Under the pieces are notes generated by a model, which saw only the letters and a program-made list of their open reading frames with translations, had not been told where the DNA came from and made no database searches. Shown one piece after another: positions 17,704 through 26,434 of a stretch of 64,000 nt of DNA. The translations under genes were made by a program, and so were the position numbers. Location of the stretch: the NCBI GenBank assembly GCA_037447455.1, contig JBBIGQ010000012.1, positions 1 through 64,000 on the forward strand, written 5' to 3'. Numbering within the stretch: the stretch's first letter is position 1; each line of letters opens with the position of its first letter. The stretch is from BPGX01 sp037447455. Lineage in GTDB: Bacteria; Bacteroidota; Bacteroidia; B-17B0; Aurantibacillaceae.

Positions 17704-19392
17704 ATGAAGCAAGCTTTAATAGAATGTGTACCTAATTTTAGTGAAGGAAAAGATAAAACTATTATAGAGGCCATTGTTCAAAGCATTGCAAATGTGGATA
17801 GAATAAAAGTATTGAATGTAGATATGGGAGCTGCCACCAACAGAACAGTTGTAACATTTGTAGGAACGCCAGAAGCCGTTGTAGAAGCTGCTTTTCAAGG
17901 CATAAAAACAGCCGGAGAACGTATTGATATGCGTCATCATAAAGGCGAACACCCTAGAATGGGCGCAACAGACGTTTGCCCCCTCGTCCCCATTCAGGAT
18001 ATAACAATGGAAGAAACAATACAATACGCTATTCAACTCGCTCAACGCGTCGGTACAGAACTTCAAATACCGGTTTACCTGTATGAATACGCCCAGTCAA
18101 AAGAATATCGTAAAAATCTGTCCATCATTCGTGCCGGTGAGTACGAAGGATTTTTTCAAAAAATCAAACAACCCGAATGGAAGCCCGATTTTGGACCTTC
18201 AGAAATGGATGCCAAACGCGGCGCTACTGTTATCGGAGCACGTAAATTTTTAATTGCGTATAATGTTAATTTAAATACTACCTCCGTTCGTCGTGCCAAT
18301 TCTGTTGCCTTTGATGTAAGAGAAGCAGGGCGAGTGATGAGAGAAGGGAATAAACCAACTGGCAAAATTCTGTACAACGATGACGGTACCCCCAAAATAC
18401 AACCCGGTATGTGTAAAGCCGTTAAAGCCATTGGCTGGTACATAGAAGAATACGGAATCGCACAGGTTTCAATGAATCTGGTGGATATGGACACAACGCC
18501 TTTGCACAAAGCATTTGAGACCTGCTGTATCAGCGCCGAAAAAAGAGGATTAAGAGTAACAGGTTCAGAATTAGTGGGATTAGTACCGCTTCGTGCCCTT
18601 ACAGAAGCAGGAAAGTATTTTTTGAAAAAACAGGGATTATCTTACGGAGTAAGTGAAAAAGAATTAATACATATAGCTGTAAAAACATTAGGATTAGATG
18701 AACTCAAGCCCTTTCATCCGAACGAACGTGTGATTGAATACCTCATTGCCGATCAAAAAGAGAGCGAATTGGTCAATAAAACAATTCTTGATTTTGTAGA
18801 TACTACAGCATCTGAGAGTCCGGCACCGGGCGGCGGCTCTGTTTCTGCGTTATGCGGAGCATTAGGCGCAGCGCTTGGAGCAATGGTCGCCAACCTTTCA
18901 GCCAACAAAAAGACCTGGGAAGAACAGACCAATTTTTTTAGTGCACTGGCTGAGCAACTTCAAAATTTAAAGACACAATTATTACAACTCATTGATAAAG
19001 ACACACACGCCTTTAACGAAGTAATGAAAGCGTTTGCTTTACCGAAAACCACAGAACAAGAAAAAGAAAAACGAAAAAAAGCCATTGATGAAGCCACTTA
19101 TCAGGCAATGCTTATCCCCTATCAAACCATGAAAGTGGCATTATCGTGCATAGAAACGATGGAAACACTAGTAGAAAAAGGAAACCCAAACTCTTTGTCT
19201 GATGCTGGGGTTGGAACATTGTGCATTCGTACAGCTGTTTTAGGTGCCGCTATGAATGTGCGCATCAATGCGAAAAGCATTCTGCATTTACCGGAAACAC
19301 AAGCACTATTGGAGGAAGTAGAAAAAATGGAAAAGCAAATCAACGAAAAAGAACAACAGATAAGAAAGGTAATAGATGAAAAATTAAAATAA
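17704..19392 (+). CDS. ftcD: Glutamate formimidoyltransferase / formimidoyl-THF cyclodeaminase
   Basis: A bifunctional enzyme of histidine breakdown. The N-terminal part (about 1-325) moves the formimino group from formiminoglutamate to tetrahydrofolate; it shows ECVPNFSEG at the start and HHKGEHPRMGATDVCP with H83, the probable catalytic residue. The C-terminal cyclodeaminase (about 355-560) begins at TTASESPAPGGGSVSALCGALG and releases ammonia to give methenyl-THF. The fused 562-residue form is the usual length. The ATG at 17704 is preferred over an upstream in-frame ATG at 17680, which precedes the promoter box. hutH, hutU and hutI are not in the window. Confidence 0.95.
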   Translation: MKQALIECVPNFSEGKDKTIIEAIVQSIANVDRIKVLNVDMGAATNRTVVTFVGTPEAVVEAAFQGIKTAGERIDMRHHKGEHPRMGATDVCPLVPIQDITMEETIQYAIQLAQRVGTELQIPVYLYEYAQSKEYRKNLSIIRAGEYEGFFQKIKQPEWKPDFGPSEMDAKRGATVIGARKFLIAYNVNLNTTSVRRANSVAFDVREAGRVMREGNKPTGKILYNDDGTPKIQPGMCKAVKAIGWYIEEYGIAQVSMNLVDMDTTPLHKAFETCCISAEKRGLRVTGSELVGLVPLRALTEAGKYFLKKQGLSYGVSEKELIHIAVKTLGLDELKPFHPNERVIEYLIADQKESELVNKTILDFVDTTASESPAPGGGSVSALCGALGAALGAMVANLSANKKTWEEQTNFFSALAEQLQNLKTQLLQLIDKDTHAFNEVMKAFALPKTTEQEKEKRKKAIDEATYQAMLIPYQTMKVALSCIETMETLVEKGNPNSLSDAGVGTLCIRTAVLGAAMNVRINAKSILHLPETQALLEEVEKMEKQINEKEQQIRKVIDEKLK

Positions 19393-19404
19393 TTCAGATG
19401 TGTT

Positions 19405-21747
19405 TTATCCCTTTTGTAATTTTGCAAACTTAAGCAATAACACTTTTTGTCCGAAATTGTCAAAAGCCACAATGGCCTTGCTGTCCGGCCATTTTCCAGA
19501 TATTTCTAAAATCACACCTTTACCAAATTTCTCGTGATGCACCACATCACCTTTCATTAATTCTTTATTTTGAATCACGGCACTGTAATCTGCCGTTGAT
19601 GAATGGGCCTGCTTAACAGAAACTAATTTTTTAGGTCTTTCGTAAGTGGCAGGAGAACTTGATTTTTCATACAATGTATAACCATCTCCATCGGTATAAT
19701 TATCTTTGTAATACCCTCTATTTGTATCCTGACTATACATTTGTTTGATGTTCAAAAACTGTTGTGGTAATTCGTTTACAAATCGGCTGGGAGAAGAATA
19801 ACTGGAACGCCCGTTAATAAATCTTTTTTGAGCAAAAGACAAATACACGCTTTTTTTAGCACGGGTGACAGCCACGTAAAACAATCGTCTTTCTTCTTCA
19901 ATGTCTTCCTGAAACATCGTGCGTGAAGAAGGGAATAAACCTTCTTCTAAACCCACTATAAAAACATTTGGAAACTCTAATCCTTTTGATAAATGAATGG
20001 TCATTAATACAACTTTGGGAGACATATCTGCCTCATTCTGTTCATCTTGCGATGTGAGCAAACTTACTTCTTTCAAAAACTCATCTAAGGTTCTGAAGTT
20101 TGGCGGCTGAAAATCCATATTCTGTAATGCTTCCTGTTCTGGTAAAGTTCTTTCTGTTTTACCAAATTGCTCAATGGCATTCATTAATTCTTTGATATTG
20201 AGTAACCGTTCTTTACTCTCATCGGTTGGAGTAGATTCATAATGCTTGATAATCTCTGAAAATTTCAGTATCTCCTCTGCTAATGAGAACACATCTGTTT
20301 CATAAAGTATGTTTTTAAATCCGGTAATATTGGCTACAAAATTTTCTATCACGCTAACCTGCCGATTACTAATGTTCAATTCTTCCTGTAAAACACGGGC
20401 ATTTTGCATTAATTCAAACAACGTTATTTGATTATCATACGCATAGTTAATCATCTTTTCTAAGGTCGTATCTCCTATACCCCTTGTTGGAAAATTGATA
20501 ATTCTTGTCAGCGCTTCTTCATCTCCCGGATTGATGACAACTCTGAAATACGCTAACACATCCTTGATTTCTTTTCTTTGATAAAAAGACATCCCGCCGT
20601 ATATCTTATATGGAATTTGAAAGGTTCTGAACACATCTTCAAATACACGGGATTGAGCATTGGTACGATACAGTATAGCAATGTCCGAAAAATTTTCTCC
20701 TTTGTTTTTTAAATTTAAAATTTCTTTTGCTACAACTTGTGCTTCGTGCATTTCATCGGTGCAACCGAATAAAGAAATAGGTTCACCTTTGTGATTATTC
20801 GTATAAACCTCTTTTGGAATCTGATGTTTATTATATTTAATAATAGCATTTGAAACATCTACAATATACTTTGTACTGCGATAATTTTCTTCTAATTTGA
20901 ACAATTTATGATGAGGAAAATCTTTCCGGAAATTGGTAACGATATTATTGATGTCGGCGCCTCTGAAACTATAAATACTTTGCGCATCATCACCCACCAC
21001 ACATACCTTTTGATGTAATTTTGATAATTGTTTTACAGCCAGATATTGAGAAAAATTCGTGTCCTGAAATTCATCCACTAAAATATATTGAAACAGGTTC
21101 TGATAATTTTTCAAAGTTTCAGGAAAATCGCGAAACAAAACATTGGTATAATACAACAGGTCGTCAAAATCCATGGCAGAATTTTTGTACAATTGCTTCT
21201 GATAACTCTTGTATACTTCGCCAAAATACTCGCGCTTTCTGTATCGGTCTTCGGATATGAGCTGAGGCGATGCTCCGTATTTAGAAGGAGAGATTAAATT
21301 ATTTTTCAAATCCAAAATTCGTGCAAGAATAGAGGTCGGTTTATAGGCGTTTTTTTCATCCAGTTGCATCCGTTTAATAATCTGTGTGAGTATTTTTTTA
21401 CTGTCTTCGGAGTCGTAAATGGTAAAATTCGGAGTGTAGCCCAGTTTATCGGCTTCCCGCCGAAGAATTTTTGCAAACACAGAATGAAACGTACCCATCC
21501 ATACTTGTTTGGCATGAGCAGGGTTTACTAATTGAGCAATCCGTTCTTTCATTTCACCGGCAGCTTTATTGGTAAATGTCAATGCCAGAATATTATAGGG
21601 CTTCCAGGATTTTTGAATAAGATAAGCTATCTTGTAAGTCAATACTCTTGTTTTACCAGAACCCGCACCGGCGATAACCATTAGCGGACCATCTACATAT
21701 TCTACCGATTGTCGTTGTGCTTCATTTAATTCATTTAAAAAATGCAT
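19405..21747 (-). CDS. pcrA: ATP-dependent DNA helicase, PcrA/UvrD type
   Basis: A superfamily 1A 3'-5' helicase of 780 residues for repair and replication restart. Visible motifs are AGAGSGKT (residues 26-33, Walker A), ALTFTNKAA (Ia), VDEFQDTN (II), VVGDDAQSIYSFRGA (III), LEENYRS (IV), TIHLSKGLEF (V) and VAVTRAKK (VI). The C-terminal VHHEKFGKGVI segment is the Tudor-like tail typical of PcrA/UvrD, which contacts RNA polymerase in relatives. It starts at an ATG with its own promoter and is divergent from the TlpA-like gene. It ends 12 bases from the ftcD stop. Confidence 0.95.
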   Translation of the reverse strand: MHFLNELNEAQRQSVEYVDGPLMVIAGAGSGKTRVLTYKIAYLIQKSWKPYNILALTFTNKAAGEMKERIAQLVNPAHAKQVWMGTFHSVFAKILRREADKLGYTPNFTIYDSEDSKKILTQIIKRMQLDEKNAYKPTSILARILDLKNNLISPSKYGASPQLISEDRYRKREYFGEVYKSYQKQLYKNSAMDFDDLLYYTNVLFRDFPETLKNYQNLFQYILVDEFQDTNFSQYLAVKQLSKLHQKVCVVGDDAQSIYSFRGADINNIVTNFRKDFPHHKLFKLEENYRSTKYIVDVSNAIIKYNKHQIPKEVYTNNHKGEPISLFGCTDEMHEAQVVAKEILNLKNKGENFSDIAILYRTNAQSRVFEDVFRTFQIPYKIYGGMSFYQRKEIKDVLAYFRVVINPGDEEALTRIINFPTRGIGDTTLEKMINYAYDNQITLFELMQNARVLQEELNISNRQVSVIENFVANITGFKNILYETDVFSLAEEILKFSEIIKHYESTPTDESKERLLNIKELMNAIEQFGKTERTLPEQEALQNMDFQPPNFRTLDEFLKEVSLLTSQDEQNEADMSPKVVLMTIHLSKGLEFPNVFIVGLEEGLFPSSRTMFQEDIEEERRLFYVAVTRAKKSVYLSFAQKRFINGRSSYSSPSRFVNELPQQFLNIKQMYSQDTNRGYYKDNYTDGDGYTLYEKSSSPATYERPKKLVSVKQAHSSTADYSAVIQNKELMKGDVVHHEKFGKGVILEISGKWPDSKAIVAFDNFGQKVLLLKFAKLQKG

Positions 21748-21766
21748 AGACCAGAAAATTAAATGG

Positions 21767-21774
21767 CAAAGTTA
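21767..21774 (-). promoter_or_regulatory. -7 box of the helicase gene
   Basis: Minus-strand TAACTTTG fits TAnnTTTG and ends 20 bases before the ATG at 21747. The divergent TlpA-like promoter lies about 55 bases away. Confidence 0.6.
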
Positions 21775-21829
21775 AGCAAGTAAATTTGAATAAAATTATT
21801 AAAAACAGCATTCGTGTAATTATTTTACC

Positions 21830-21837
21830 TACTTTTG
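21830..21837 (+). promoter_or_regulatory. -7 box of the TlpA-like gene
   Basis: TACTTTTG fits TAnnTTTG and ends 14 bases before the ATG at 21851. Confidence 0.6.
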
Positions 21838-21850
21838 CCCCAAAAATATC

Positions 21851-22978
21851 ATGAAAAAAGCCAAGTATTCAGTTGGATTGATTATTGCAGGCGCCTTATT
21901 AGTTTCTTGTAATAAAGAAAACAACAACGCGTACCTGAGTGGTGAAATAAAAGAGGGGGCTGGTAAAAAAGTTTACTTAGACCAGTTAACCTTTCAATCT
22001 GCGGTAACGGTAGACAGTGTTGTGATAGATCAAAACGGACACTTTGAGTTTACAAAATTCAAACCCTCTCTGAATTTTTACAGAATTCGCATAGAGCCAC
22101 AAAATTTTGCTATTTTAGTTTTGGATTCTATAGATAAAGTTTCCTTTCAGGCCGAGGCAAAAAATATGGCCGAAGCCAAAATAAGCGGCTCAAAAGAAAC
22201 AGACGCCTTTAATGAATTTAATGCTATCGGAAAAAAATACAAAACCAAAATAGATTCTTTACAGCAGATATTTCAATCTGAAATCATGAAAAATTCGAAT
22301 GATTCCGCTAAAATTAACCAATTAAAAGAAGATATTGACAAAGTATATCAAAACATTTTGGATCAATGGGCAGGCGAATTGGCAATAAAAGTAAAAGAAC
22401 ATAAAGATAAATTTGCTTCTATCATTGCGCTGCAAATGTTAGACCCTCAAAAATACACCGACCTTTATCAGGAATTGGATAAAGCATTAACGATCAAGTA
22501 TCCTAATCATCCGATGATACAATCCCTTCACAAAATAGTCGCACGTGCATCCGCACTTTCACCCGGAACACCTTGTCCGGATATTGCTCTGTCGGATCCA
22601 AACGGAAAAGAACTTCGTTTGTCGGCTTTCAGAGGTAAAATTGTATTGATTGATTTTTGGGCCAGTTGGTGCAAGCCCTGTCGTGCCGATATGCCATTTG
22701 TTGTCTCTTTATACAAAAAATACAAAAACAAAGGATTTGAAATTTTTGGTGTATCCTTAGATAAGGACAAACAAAATTGGATAGAGGCAATTAAGAAAGA
22801 TGGTATTACATGGCCCCAGGTAAGCGATTTGAAATTCTGGAACAGCGAAGTTGTGCCAACCTTCAATGTTGAAGCCATTCCTTACACTATCTTAATTGAT
22901 AAAGACGGAAAAATTATTGCTAAAGGATTGAGAGGAGAAGAACTAGAAAACAAACTGAAAGAACTATTCGGCGCTTAA
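21851..22978 (+). CDS. TlpA-like thiol-disulfide oxidoreductase lipoprotein
   Basis: A 375-residue periplasmic lipoprotein: signal peptide with lipobox ALLVSC (C20), an N-terminal DUF4369-like beta domain (about 25-115), a helical middle and a C-terminal thioredoxin fold (about 238-375). The redox motif WCKPC gives C274 and C277, and the cis-Pro is in AIPYTI. Proteins of this kind reduce or oxidise cysteines in cytochrome c maturation or envelope folding. The M1 peptidase gene follows 15 bases downstream, probably on the same transcript. The helical middle is rich in Lys/Asp, as in related Bacteroidota proteins. Confidence 0.92.
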   Translation: MKKAKYSVGLIIAGALLVSCNKENNNAYLSGEIKEGAGKKVYLDQLTFQSAVTVDSVVIDQNGHFEFTKFKPSLNFYRIRIEPQNFAILVLDSIDKVSFQAEAKNMAEAKISGSKETDAFNEFNAIGKKYKTKIDSLQQIFQSEIMKNSNDSAKINQLKEDIDKVYQNILDQWAGELAIKVKEHKDKFASIIALQMLDPQKYTDLYQELDKALTIKYPNHPMIQSLHKIVARASALSPGTPCPDIALSDPNGKELRLSAFRGKIVLIDFWASWCKPCRADMPFVVSLYKKYKNKGFEIFGVSLDKDKQNWIEAIKKDGITWPQVSDLKFWNSEVVPTFNVEAIPYTILIDKDGKIIAKGLRGEELENKLKELFGA

Positions 22979-22993
22979 TATCCCGCGATAAAC

Positions 22994-25900
22994 ATGAAAC
23001 AACGAATAAGTAGTTTGTGTTTCTTTTTTCTATCTTTCTTACACGCTCAAAATAACCCCACCAGTTTATCAGAGTATTTTCAACAACAAGTCAATTATAC
23101 TATTTCTGTTGTATTAAATGATACAGAACACAGTATTCGTGGTGTTGAAGAATTAGAATACATCAATCATTCGCCCGATACACTTCATTATATTTATTTC
23201 CATCTTTGGCCAAATGCCTATAAAAACAACCAAACTTCTCTGGCCAAACAATTTTTACAATTAGGTGAAAAATCCTTTTATTTTTCAAAACCAGAAGAAA
23301 GAGGATTTATCGATAGTTTAAATTTCTTAATTAATGAAAAGCCATGCCAATGGAAAATAGACAACGATACAATTGACATTGCAATAGTTTACCTTAATGA
23401 ACCCTTATTGCCCAATCAATCTATAAAAATTTCTACTCCATTTTATGTCAAAATTCCGGACGCACGCTTTTCAAGATTAGGACACACCGGAAATGCCTAT
23501 TATATTACACAGTGGTATCCCAAACCAGCAGTGTATGACAGATACGGATGGCATCCAATGCCCTACTTACATAATGGTGAATTTTATAGCGAGTTTGGAA
23601 ATTTTGATGTCAGAATCACAGTGCCCGAAAATTATGTTGTGGCGGCTACTGGCAATCGAATAGATGATGAAAAAGAAAATAACTTTATTCAAAAAAAAGT
23701 TGAACTTACCAAACGTATCATTGAAAAAAAAGACACTACCATTTCCAATCAATTCCCTCCAAGTAGTAAAACGTACAAAACAGTTCGGTTTGTAGAAAGT
23801 AATGTGCACGACTTTGCCTGGTTTGCGGACAAACGATTTCTTATCCTGAATGACAAAATAGAACTCTTTGATAGTAAGAAAAAAGTAAACACTTGGTTGT
23901 ATTTTACTCCTGCTAATCTTCCTTTATGGAAAGACGCTCTTGAATACATTAATGAAGCCACATTGTTTCTCTCTTATTATGTAGGTGATTATCCTTACAA
24001 CAATGTCAGTGCTGTAGATGGCTCAACAGCGGCCGGCGGAGGAATGGAATATCCAACCATTACACTCATCAATCAATCCAACGACCCCAAACAATTAGAA
24101 GAAACAATTGTCCACGAAGTTGGTCATAATTGGTTTTACGGTGTTTTAGCTTCTAATGAAAGAGATTATCCTGCAATGGATGAAGGTATTAATTCTTTTT
24201 ATGAAATGCGTTATTTATCCAAGAAATATCCGGATTTAAAACTTGCAGAAATGATAGGTCTTTCCGGATTAAATAAAGATATTTTAGGCATCCATCATCT
24301 GCCACAGCGCAAATATTATGAATGGGCGTATCTCCTCTTAGCCGCTCACAATGCGGATTTGCCTATTTTACAACACTCTACAAAGTATACCGAACTCAAT
24401 TATGCTGGCACTGTTTATTGTAAAACGGCAATCGTAGCTGATTATTTAAAGAACTTTTTTGGGGAAGAGGTGTTTGATGAAGCAATGACTTTTTATTTCA
24501 AAACATTTAAATTCAAACACCCTTATCCACAGGATTTGAAAATATTATTGGATTACTTTGGTGGCGGTGATAATATCCCGCTCATTGAAAATCTTATTAC
24601 GACGAATAAAAAAATAGATTACAAAATCAGCCATATCAAAAAAAATAAAAACAATGTATACGAGATTACAATAAAAAATAAAGAACAATTTGCAGCACCC
24701 GTGGTAGTACAAGCCATTAAAGACAATAAAGTTATTTCAGAAATCTGGAAAACAAACATTACTGAAAAAGAAACCTTCTCTTTTCCTCCGATGGAGGCAG
24801 ATTATTTCCGAATTGACCACAATGAAATTATGCCCGAACTGAACCGCAGAAACAATACTATTCGTACAAAAGGCCTATTCAAAAAAACAGAACCACTTCA
24901 ACTCAATTTTGTCTGGAAAGCCGATCATTTCTATAAAACTCAATTACACTTTTCACCCATAACAGGATGGAATAAAAACGATGGTTCAATGGCAGGTCTT
25001 GCATTTTACAATTATGGAATTTTCCCGAAAAAAGTAGAAGGATTTATTGCACCTATGTATGCTTTTAACAGCCAAACCTTTGTAGGTAGTACCGATATTT
25101 ATGTCAATTTATTCCCTAAAAAACATTTTAAGATTTTTCAAATAGGTATTGCCTCAAAATCGTATTCTTATTTGTCTTTTAACTCCGGAAAATCATTTGC
25201 GCAATACTTTAAACTTGAACCATACATCAACATTCAATTTAAACAGAAAAATCCTATCAACAGAAAGCACCATTATCTGACCCTTCGCTCTGTTTTCCTT
25301 TCTGACAGGGGGCGGCAATTACCATTATTACCCTCTTCTCACCCAACTTACAACTGGATGAATGAATATGTTTATACGTATGATAATACGCACATTATTC
25401 AACCACACAAATTAGAATTAAAACTTCAGCACAACGATTTCTTTCTCAAATCTTCGCTTACATTTTCAGGAAAATTATTTAGTAGTCGCAAAAAATATTG
25501 GGAATATAGAGTTTTTGCAGGAAAATTTTTTGGTGGCAAAACCATTTACAAAACCATTTATGGAACACCACCTGTCAACAATATCTCCCATTATCAGGAA
25601 CTCTACTTGAAATCTCCTTATGCTTTTCGCCCTTCCGGATATTCCAATACACAAGATTATTTGATGGATTATTATTATTTGGGAAGAAATCAAGGCGATA
25701 TGTTTTACAGGCAACAATTTGTTGAAACAGAAGGCAACTTAAAAACATGGACGGCCTTGGGATATAGTATAAACTGGCTCAGTGCAATAAATCTTTACTC
25801 TCCTTTTTTTAAAGGATTTAGAATGTTTGCAGACCTTGTTGTAACTCGTGATGATTATCCTCGTTTCTTTCCTAACCCTTCTCGTTCCTCTTTAACTAAG

Positions 25901-26092
25901 GCCTACTACGATGCAGGAATACAATATTCACTTACAAATTTTTTAAACATCTATTTCCCGATTCTGATGAGCAAAGAGTTAGAAGATAATTTATTATTAA
26001 ATGGATTTGATAAATGGTATCATCGTATTCGTTTTTCAATTAATATAACCCGCTTCAATCCGCGATTTGAAGCCACTAAAAAAATAGAATAA
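22994..26092 (+). CDS. Secreted M1 family aminopeptidase-like metallopeptidase
   Basis: A 1032-residue exported protein with signal peptide (cleavage after LHA). The N-terminal beta domain (about 30-210) precedes the M1 catalytic domain, which has GGGMEYP (the exopeptidase-type GxMEN-like motif, residues 348-354), HEVGH (374-378) and E397 as third zinc ligand, with exactly 18 residues between H378 and E397. Residues after about 640 are rich in aromatic beta strands (for example YRQQFVETEGN, FNPRFEATKK) and could form an outer-membrane barrel or additional beta domains. Fusion of M1 peptidase to such a C-terminus is known in Bacteroidota. gldC follows 5 bases downstream. Confidence 0.9.
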   Translation: MKQRISSLCFFFLSFLHAQNNPTSLSEYFQQQVNYTISVVLNDTEHSIRGVEELEYINHSPDTLHYIYFHLWPNAYKNNQTSLAKQFLQLGEKSFYFSKPEERGFIDSLNFLINEKPCQWKIDNDTIDIAIVYLNEPLLPNQSIKISTPFYVKIPDARFSRLGHTGNAYYITQWYPKPAVYDRYGWHPMPYLHNGEFYSEFGNFDVRITVPENYVVAATGNRIDDEKENNFIQKKVELTKRIIEKKDTTISNQFPPSSKTYKTVRFVESNVHDFAWFADKRFLILNDKIELFDSKKKVNTWLYFTPANLPLWKDALEYINEATLFLSYYVGDYPYNNVSAVDGSTAAGGGMEYPTITLINQSNDPKQLEETIVHEVGHNWFYGVLASNERDYPAMDEGINSFYEMRYLSKKYPDLKLAEMIGLSGLNKDILGIHHLPQRKYYEWAYLLLAAHNADLPILQHSTKYTELNYAGTVYCKTAIVADYLKNFFGEEVFDEAMTFYFKTFKFKHPYPQDLKILLDYFGGGDNIPLIENLITTNKKIDYKISHIKKNKNNVYEITIKNKEQFAAPVVVQAIKDNKVISEIWKTNITEKETFSFPPMEADYFRIDHNEIMPELNRRNNTIRTKGLFKKTEPLQLNFVWKADHFYKTQLHFSPITGWNKNDGSMAGLAFYNYGIFPKKVEGFIAPMYAFNSQTFVGSTDIYVNLFPKKHFKIFQIGIASKSYSYLSFNSGKSFAQYFKLEPYINIQFKQKNPINRKHHYLTLRSVFLSDRGRQLPLLPSSHPTYNWMNEYVYTYDNTHIIQPHKLELKLQHNDFFLKSSLTFSGKLFSSRKKYWEYRVFAGKFFGGKTIYKTIYGTPPVNNISHYQELYLKSPYAFRPSGYSNTQDYLMDYYYLGRNQGDMFYRQQFVETEGNLKTWTALGYSINWLSAINLYSPFFKGFRMFADLVVTRDDYPRFFPNPSRSSLTKAYYDAGIQYSLTNFLNIYFPILMSKELEDNLLLNGFDKWYHRIRFSINITRFNPRFEATKKIE

Positions 26093-26097
26093 TCCTT

Positions 26098-26418
26098 ATG
26101 GCAAGCAATAAAATTACTATTGAAGTAATAACCGACGATAAACACATTCCGGAAAATATCAAATGGGAAGCCCCACAAATTATGGAAAAGGGAGAATGTA
26201 AAAGTATAGCGTTGGCCTTATGGGATGGAAAGGAAAACAATACTTTGCGGATGGATATTTGGACCAAAGAAATGACCACCGATGAAATGAAAAAATTTCT
26301 TTTGCAAAACATTCTTACTTTTTGTGATACTTATGAACGAGCTACTTCTGACAATATATTGTCTGAAAAAATAAAACAATACATCGTTCAATTGGCAAAA
26401 GAAGAAAAAGTAATTTGA
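26098..26418 (+). CDS. gldC: Gliding motility protein GldC
   Basis: A 106-residue protein matching GldC, a small protein found with gliding and type IX secretion genes in Bacteroidota. Characteristic features are the NKITIEVITDD start, the IKWEAPQ segment, ALALWDGKENNTLRMDIWTK and the C-terminal helix with TFCDTYERAT. In Flavobacterium, gldC is linked to gldB and influences gliding, although its biochemical role is unknown. It is cytoplasmic by sequence (no signal). It is last in the run TlpA-like, M1 peptidase, gldC and converges on the patatin-like gene with 16 bases between the stops. Confidence 0.92.
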   Translation: MASNKITIEVITDDKHIPENIKWEAPQIMEKGECKSIALALWDGKENNTLRMDIWTKEMTTDEMKKFLLQNILTFCDTYERATSDNILSEKIKQYIVQLAKEEKVI

Positions 26419-26434
26419 GTAAACGGGCCACTTA